Of a DNA stretch of 64,000 bases, positions 59,642 through 64,000 are shown piece by piece. The DNA lies in NCBI GenBank assembly GCA_944990035.1, contig CALYLX010000126.1:310001-374000 (forward strand), written 5' to 3'. The notes below the pieces were generated by a model. The model saw only the letters and a program-made list of their open reading frames with translations. It had not been told where the DNA came from and made no database searches. The translations under genes and the position numbers were made by a program. Origin of the DNA: Clitopilus passeckerianus. Its lineage: Eukaryota > Basidiomycota > Agaricomycetes > Agaricales > Entolomataceae. The stretch's first letter is position 1. Every line of letters starts with the position of its first letter.

Positions 59642-62162
59642 ACCATCAAACCGACATCTCAATAGCCAGTCGTGATCTTGCTGTAGACAGGCAGGCTTAC
59701 GGCCTGGCCGTGTTTCAAAAAGGAAAGAGCAAGCAGCCGGGCAGGACACAGGCAGTAAGCCATAATCCGATGGGTGAACCCCGAAGCCTACGCGTCCAGG
59801 GCAGCCCAGCCAGCAAACACGCGACGCATGACGAACATGATCGGTTTAAACAGCGTGCAAAGATGTGGACTTGCAGAGGACAATGCCCTTTAGTCAGGCG
59901 GATCAGAGCCACCAGCAGTGGGTCCGCCGGTGCAACCAAATGACTGGCAAACCAAAGCCTCTGTATTTGCCTGCTTGGCGTCGGCATATGTCAGATTGAT
60001 AACCGCATCTGTTTCAACGCATAAGGCCCTCACCCCTTCTTGCTTCTGGAACTATATCTTGCCCATTGCTTCTTGAGAATTTCGTCGTGGTTTTCTTCAG
60101 CCTTTGATTCTCTTGGTATTGCTAGCCTTCAAGTTTTTTCACAGTTATTTTGGAGATCGTGGCAACTGGGCTCATAGCCGCGTTTCAGTGAAAGTGACCG
60201 TTTCTGAGCATCCTGAACTGATGCGATAGTGGCATTTTGCCTCCAAGTCGCTTTCCTCCGAACGGTCAACGAGGTGGATGATTTATTTGGCATTGTTTGC
60301 GACAATACTCCTGCTTGTCAAATTTGACTTCGATTGGACGTTTGCCGTTATCTCAGAACTAAATATCGGTTGGAACAATTTTTTTCTCTATTTAGTTCTT
60401 TCAAATGTCCAACAAATGTCAGCAAAATTCTCAGAAATTGAGCCACTGCCCCCACAGTGAATCGGCTTTTGCGGCAATAACGGCGCCGATCAATTCCTTA
60501 GTCAGCCCAGATGTCGAGATCTCACGTTGCACTGCCAGCAGGGTCCTGTCGATCCCCCTTGTTTGGGTTCGTACCTCTTTTCTCCGAGTTCATGTGTACA
60601 AAGTTTTGAATTACAAGATTGATCGGTTAGCTGCTCCCTAGAGACTTTCGACAGGGCTAGTTTCATGGAGTCACGTCAGAGGTCACAGACAGTCTACCAC
60701 TTGACACTCATGCTTGCTTCAACGTGCTCCTTCGTAGTCAATTGGCTTCTCATATTTTATTACTCGTATGTTCTGACGAGTTGAGGACTTCTTGGAGCAG
60801 ATAAAAATATCACTCTTCTGTCTGCATCATTACTGGTAAATTTGAATGGGATGGTTTCTGCCAATTCAGATGCAACGCCAAGAAAATAGCTTCCGCCGGA
60901 GAGAAGCGATGAACAGAGTGGATACAGTGCTGCGATCTGAATGGCCTTATTTCTTCGCCAACTTCGTCAACCATGATGACCACCGCTCGTGTTAACCGGA
61001 GGCTTCTCAGTCATGCAGTCTCAACTGCTTCTTTGTCGATCCCACATCGCTTGGCCATAGAATGACTCTCGGAGCCGCATGAGATGGACATCGAAGCTAC
61101 TAGTAGGCCCATTGCCTGGTCCGCTGAGCATGAGGAATACTGATATCCACTCGAAGTTCTGAGTAAATTTTGAAGGCTCGACTGAATATTAGGAACCAGA
61201 ATCATATGGGACAAGGATTCTGGAGAATTCCGATGGACGCCGAAGCACTTGAGCACACACAAATTTCGAAGTTTGTGAATGTATGGCCTAGTGGCCCTCT
61301 AATTCGCACTTCCGCGTGTATCAAAGTTCACTATATCAATGGCACAATTCGACTCCAAATGACGAGTCCGGATCCTACGAATCAACGTTATGGCTCTTCT
61401 ATCAACTTATCCGGAAACGTCTTTGAATCCACAACTGATCACCGCTAGGAACAGAGCTTGATACAGAGTGCTTTGTGTTCGATAGCCATAATGCACACAT
61501 GTAGGCTGAAGCTCGTCGTAATCATTGTCCTCCATTTCCTTTTCACGAACAATGAGCCACAGGTGGATATACTATCCGCAATGTCCCTCGGACAGCCCTA
61601 TCATTGGGAAGACAGCCTGCTCGTGCCCGAAGTAGGCTCACAACTATTAAGTTTAATGCAACCAGACAAAAGGAATGCAAACGTTGGCCCATCCGAGTTC
61701 ATAAGCCATGAATAGAATATTTGGCAATTCACAGTGAAGATCACAAAGAGAGAGCAAAGAGACATGTAGGCATATCAAGTATATAGAGGTTGAAGAGCCC
61801 AACGACGTTCTCGACTGCCGAACAAAATGAGGAAAGTAACAACCTCGCAGATCTGCATTTGCCGTCGGGAGAGTTACCAAGTCCGAGATCCAAATAGATG
61901 GTAAATTAATCCATTGAGTCAAACGCCAATTACTCCGTAAAGACGAGCATTGCTATTTTGGTGCACAAGATAATTTATTGAATTTGAATAGTAATACGTG
62001 TTTGGATACATAGTGATGATGGAATGCAGTATGAGCGAAAGATTGCAGATTATGAAAATGATGCTATGTCTAGCGCCCTTTTGGCGAAGCAATGTTGTAA
62101 ATAATGCGAAAGAATTTGTATGCAATTGTTCGGAGATGAGTATACCAAAGAATGTGAGTAAT
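59642..62162. other. Intergenic region between the tandem NRPS-like genes
   Basis: This 2.5 kb interval holds the promoter of the first NRPS-like gene and the 3' flank of the second. Short frames on both strands (for example 61170-61448 plus) show no conserved features. Unlike the coding parts, it shows no obvious match to the 3' flank at 54.0-54.5 kb beyond short AT-rich words. Confidence 0.45.
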
Positions 62163-64000
62163 TTATGAATCCCAGATAGCACCGAAGGCGGGAAGGCCAC
62201 GAGAGACCATGCCGTAAACAACCTTCTCGGTAAGAGGCTGGTTGGAGATGATGATCAAGGCCTCAGCGTTGAACTCCTTGACGAGACGCCAGGAAAGCTT
62301 GACCATGTCGGGCTTGCCGTGCTCGCGAGTGTCTAGGGATAGGTATGAGTACGCGATGTGGTCGAAATGAAAGAGAGATCATACTGTAGATGACAGCCTC
62401 GGGATTGGCCTCGAGAATCTGGTTGACAAGCTTGTCACCGAACGTCTCGCGGACGCTGGGAGCAGTCCAGAGGAGGCGGATAGGCTGAGCAGCAGCAAGA
62501 ATCGCAGGCGTGCAAGGTCCAATACCAGATCCGGTGGCGACAACAACAATGCGGTTGAACATCTGGGCAATGCGCATGACACCATAGGTGGGAATACCAC
62601 GCTTCCAGATCTTGGTAGGTGGCTTGGCGATCATCCTGCTAGACCAGTCACCGGCACGGGAGACGACAAGGGAGAAGCCTTGCTTTCCGGGCTCAGGGAT
62701 GGTAGCGAAGGAGTGCCATTCGGTCCAGGGAGAGTCGGAGAGACGAACGAAGGAGCCAGCTCCGGGGGTAGCTACGAAGGAGTTAGATATAGTGTGATGA
62801 GCTAGGAAATATCGTAAGAGACTCACTGTAGTCGAAGTACATGCGGACACAATGGTTGGAGAGCTTCTCGCAGCGGACGTCAACGTGGGCAAGGCGGATC
62901 CAGGGGAGGATGAGCGAGATGGTGATGACGACGGTGAGCCAGAGTGGAGCAGAGTGGAGGAGTGCATTGTGGAGAGTGGAATCACCCTTGTAGTCGTTGG
63001 TGAGGAGGACGACTTGACCCCACACGAGAGCAGTGGCAGACCATCCGAGGAAACGATGGGTGGCTTCGAAGGTGTCGTGGAACTTCTTCCTGTTGGCGGG
63101 GTAGACGAAGAACAAGATGAAGCAGAGGATGATCAAGATGGCGTAGGAGAAGACCAATGTGGCTCCAGATGCCTAAGAAAGTGGGATTAGTCTAAGTCGT
63201 ATCCATAGTGCTTGAAGACTTACTCCATTGCCGCGAATTGTTTCCTGGGTAGCGCGAGCGCAGAAGAGAACCAACCATGTCGTCCCTGATACACCGGCAC
63301 CAGAATGAAGACCACCGATGTGATACACTCGAGCGCAGACACTTCGGATCGCCATCGGCCAGGAAGGAGGAACAGCCGTGCAGGTCACGAAGAAAGCGTC
63401 GATGACGTATTCCTGTCGCATGAGAATGGCCACGAAGAGGTTACCGATAACTGGCTTGGCGATCTCAGATGCGTTGGCACCCTTGACGGCGTACCAGATG
63501 AAGATGGCCAAGTTGATGACGTAGACGATGGAGAAGAGTCGACGGTACAGGTACCAGAGCTGGTGGCGGAAGTTACGGAAGGATCGGTTCTGGGTCTTTG
63601 GTGGGAGAACGTCTTCCTTGTAGCCAGCCCAGATGGAGGTCTGGCCTTCAAGGCTGGCTGCACTAATATTCTTCTCGACTGGAGCGGCAACAACGGGTGC
63701 TTCACTCTTAACCGGGGCGGAGGCAGCTTCGACCTTCTTCTCGCTGACAGGTGGGATGCCGATGAGGGTCGGGGCTTCGGACCTGGTGGTCATAGTCGTA
63801 GCAGTTGTGGCGACTGAGGTGGTGGATGCATTGAAGTTGGATTGCATGATTGGGTTCGGAGCCGCTTGGATAGCAGGTGGTTCGGGAATCGTCACTGTAT
63901 GAACCATAACCGGAGCAGGGTTAACAGCAATCTGGGAATAGATGCTGGGTGGCTGGATTAAGGGCGACGAGAAGTTGACTCCAGTGGGCGTAGGTGTGAA
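62163..64000 (-). CDS. Second NRPS-like / TmpA-type gene (5' part outside the window)
   Basis: The C-terminal module of a tandem paralogue of the gene at 54.5-59.6 kb. It continues off the right edge with an open, Pro/Ala/Ser-rich frame (IYSQIAVNPAPVMVHTVTIP), so the adenylation part is expected beyond 64000 but not seen. From EGQTSIWAGYKEDVLPPKTQ onward it is nearly identical in protein to its neighbour: the membrane region (LWYLYRRLFSIVYVINLAIF, IAKPVIGNLFVAILMRQEYV), the reductase domain (FATIPEPGKQGFSLVVSRAG, VVVATGSGIGPCTPAIL) and the end GLPAFGAIWDS. Introns fall at the same places (after IRGNG, after MYFDY, after EAVIYS). The Ala/Pro linker ahead of the module differs in length and sequence between the copies. 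Confidence 0.88.
62435..62592 (-). repeat. Perfect 158-nt identity with 54743-54900
   Basis: Partner copy in the second NRPS-like gene. The neighbouring intron and 3' flank are not conserved. Confidence 0.85.

Noticed and set aside
54470..64000. The two NRPS-like genes as classical nonribosomal peptide synthetases
   Set aside because: No condensation, carrier or thioesterase motif is visible, so a peptide-assembling role is not supported.

Overview
The window is nuclear DNA of a filamentous basidiomycete, most likely a mushroom-forming agaricomycete. Genes are dense, lie on both strands and are cut by many short GT-AG introns, mostly about 45-60 nt, whose phases I could check by joining reading frames. 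Product types agree: a sesquiterpene synthase of the basidiomycete type, adenylating enzymes fused to a membrane flavoprotein module, large-subunit catalases and SH3 proteins with one membrane segment. I see no tRNA, rRNA, CRISPR or intact transposon.

Layout. 0-8 kb: the tail of an unknown gene, a Golgi-type apyrase (GDA1/CD39), a gene-poor stretch and an unrecognised gene with repeated SLLQRL-like motifs. 8.5-23 kb: two large-subunit catalase genes point away from each other around UPF1 (nonsense-mediated decay), a disordered protein and an unrecognised membrane-anchored protein. 23-37 kb: a ZCCHC8-like RNA-surveillance protein, a CCCH / ankyrin / ClpB-type AAA+ protein, an SH3 membrane protein, the mitochondrial import subunit PAM17, a large SNF2-type ATPase and a small secreted Knh1-like protein. 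37-46 kb: an F-box/WD40 protein, a second SH3 membrane protein, a DUF3429/TMEM69-like protein and a sesquiterpene synthase. 48.9-54 kb: AHA1 (Hsp90 co-chaperone), a WDR53-like protein, a small membrane protein and dynactin p27 (DCTN6). 54-64 kb: two tandem copies of an NRPS-like gene; the complete copy has two adenylation domains, no visible carrier domain, and a membrane ferredoxin-reductase-like tail of TmpA type. The other runs off the right edge.

Most genes are housekeeping and do not form one pathway. The accessory parts are the catalase pair, the terpene synthase and the NRPS-like pair. The observations most worth checking are the NRPS-like/flavoprotein architecture with its islands of perfect nucleotide identity, an over-long last intron of AHA1 whose retention would create a tail-anchored co-chaperone, the inverted catalase pair with matching gene structure, the zinc-finger/ankyrin/ClpB fusion, and two probable one-base frameshifts (ZCCHC8-like gene and SNF2 gene). 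Exon limits come from reading splice sites by eye; coordinates span introns.
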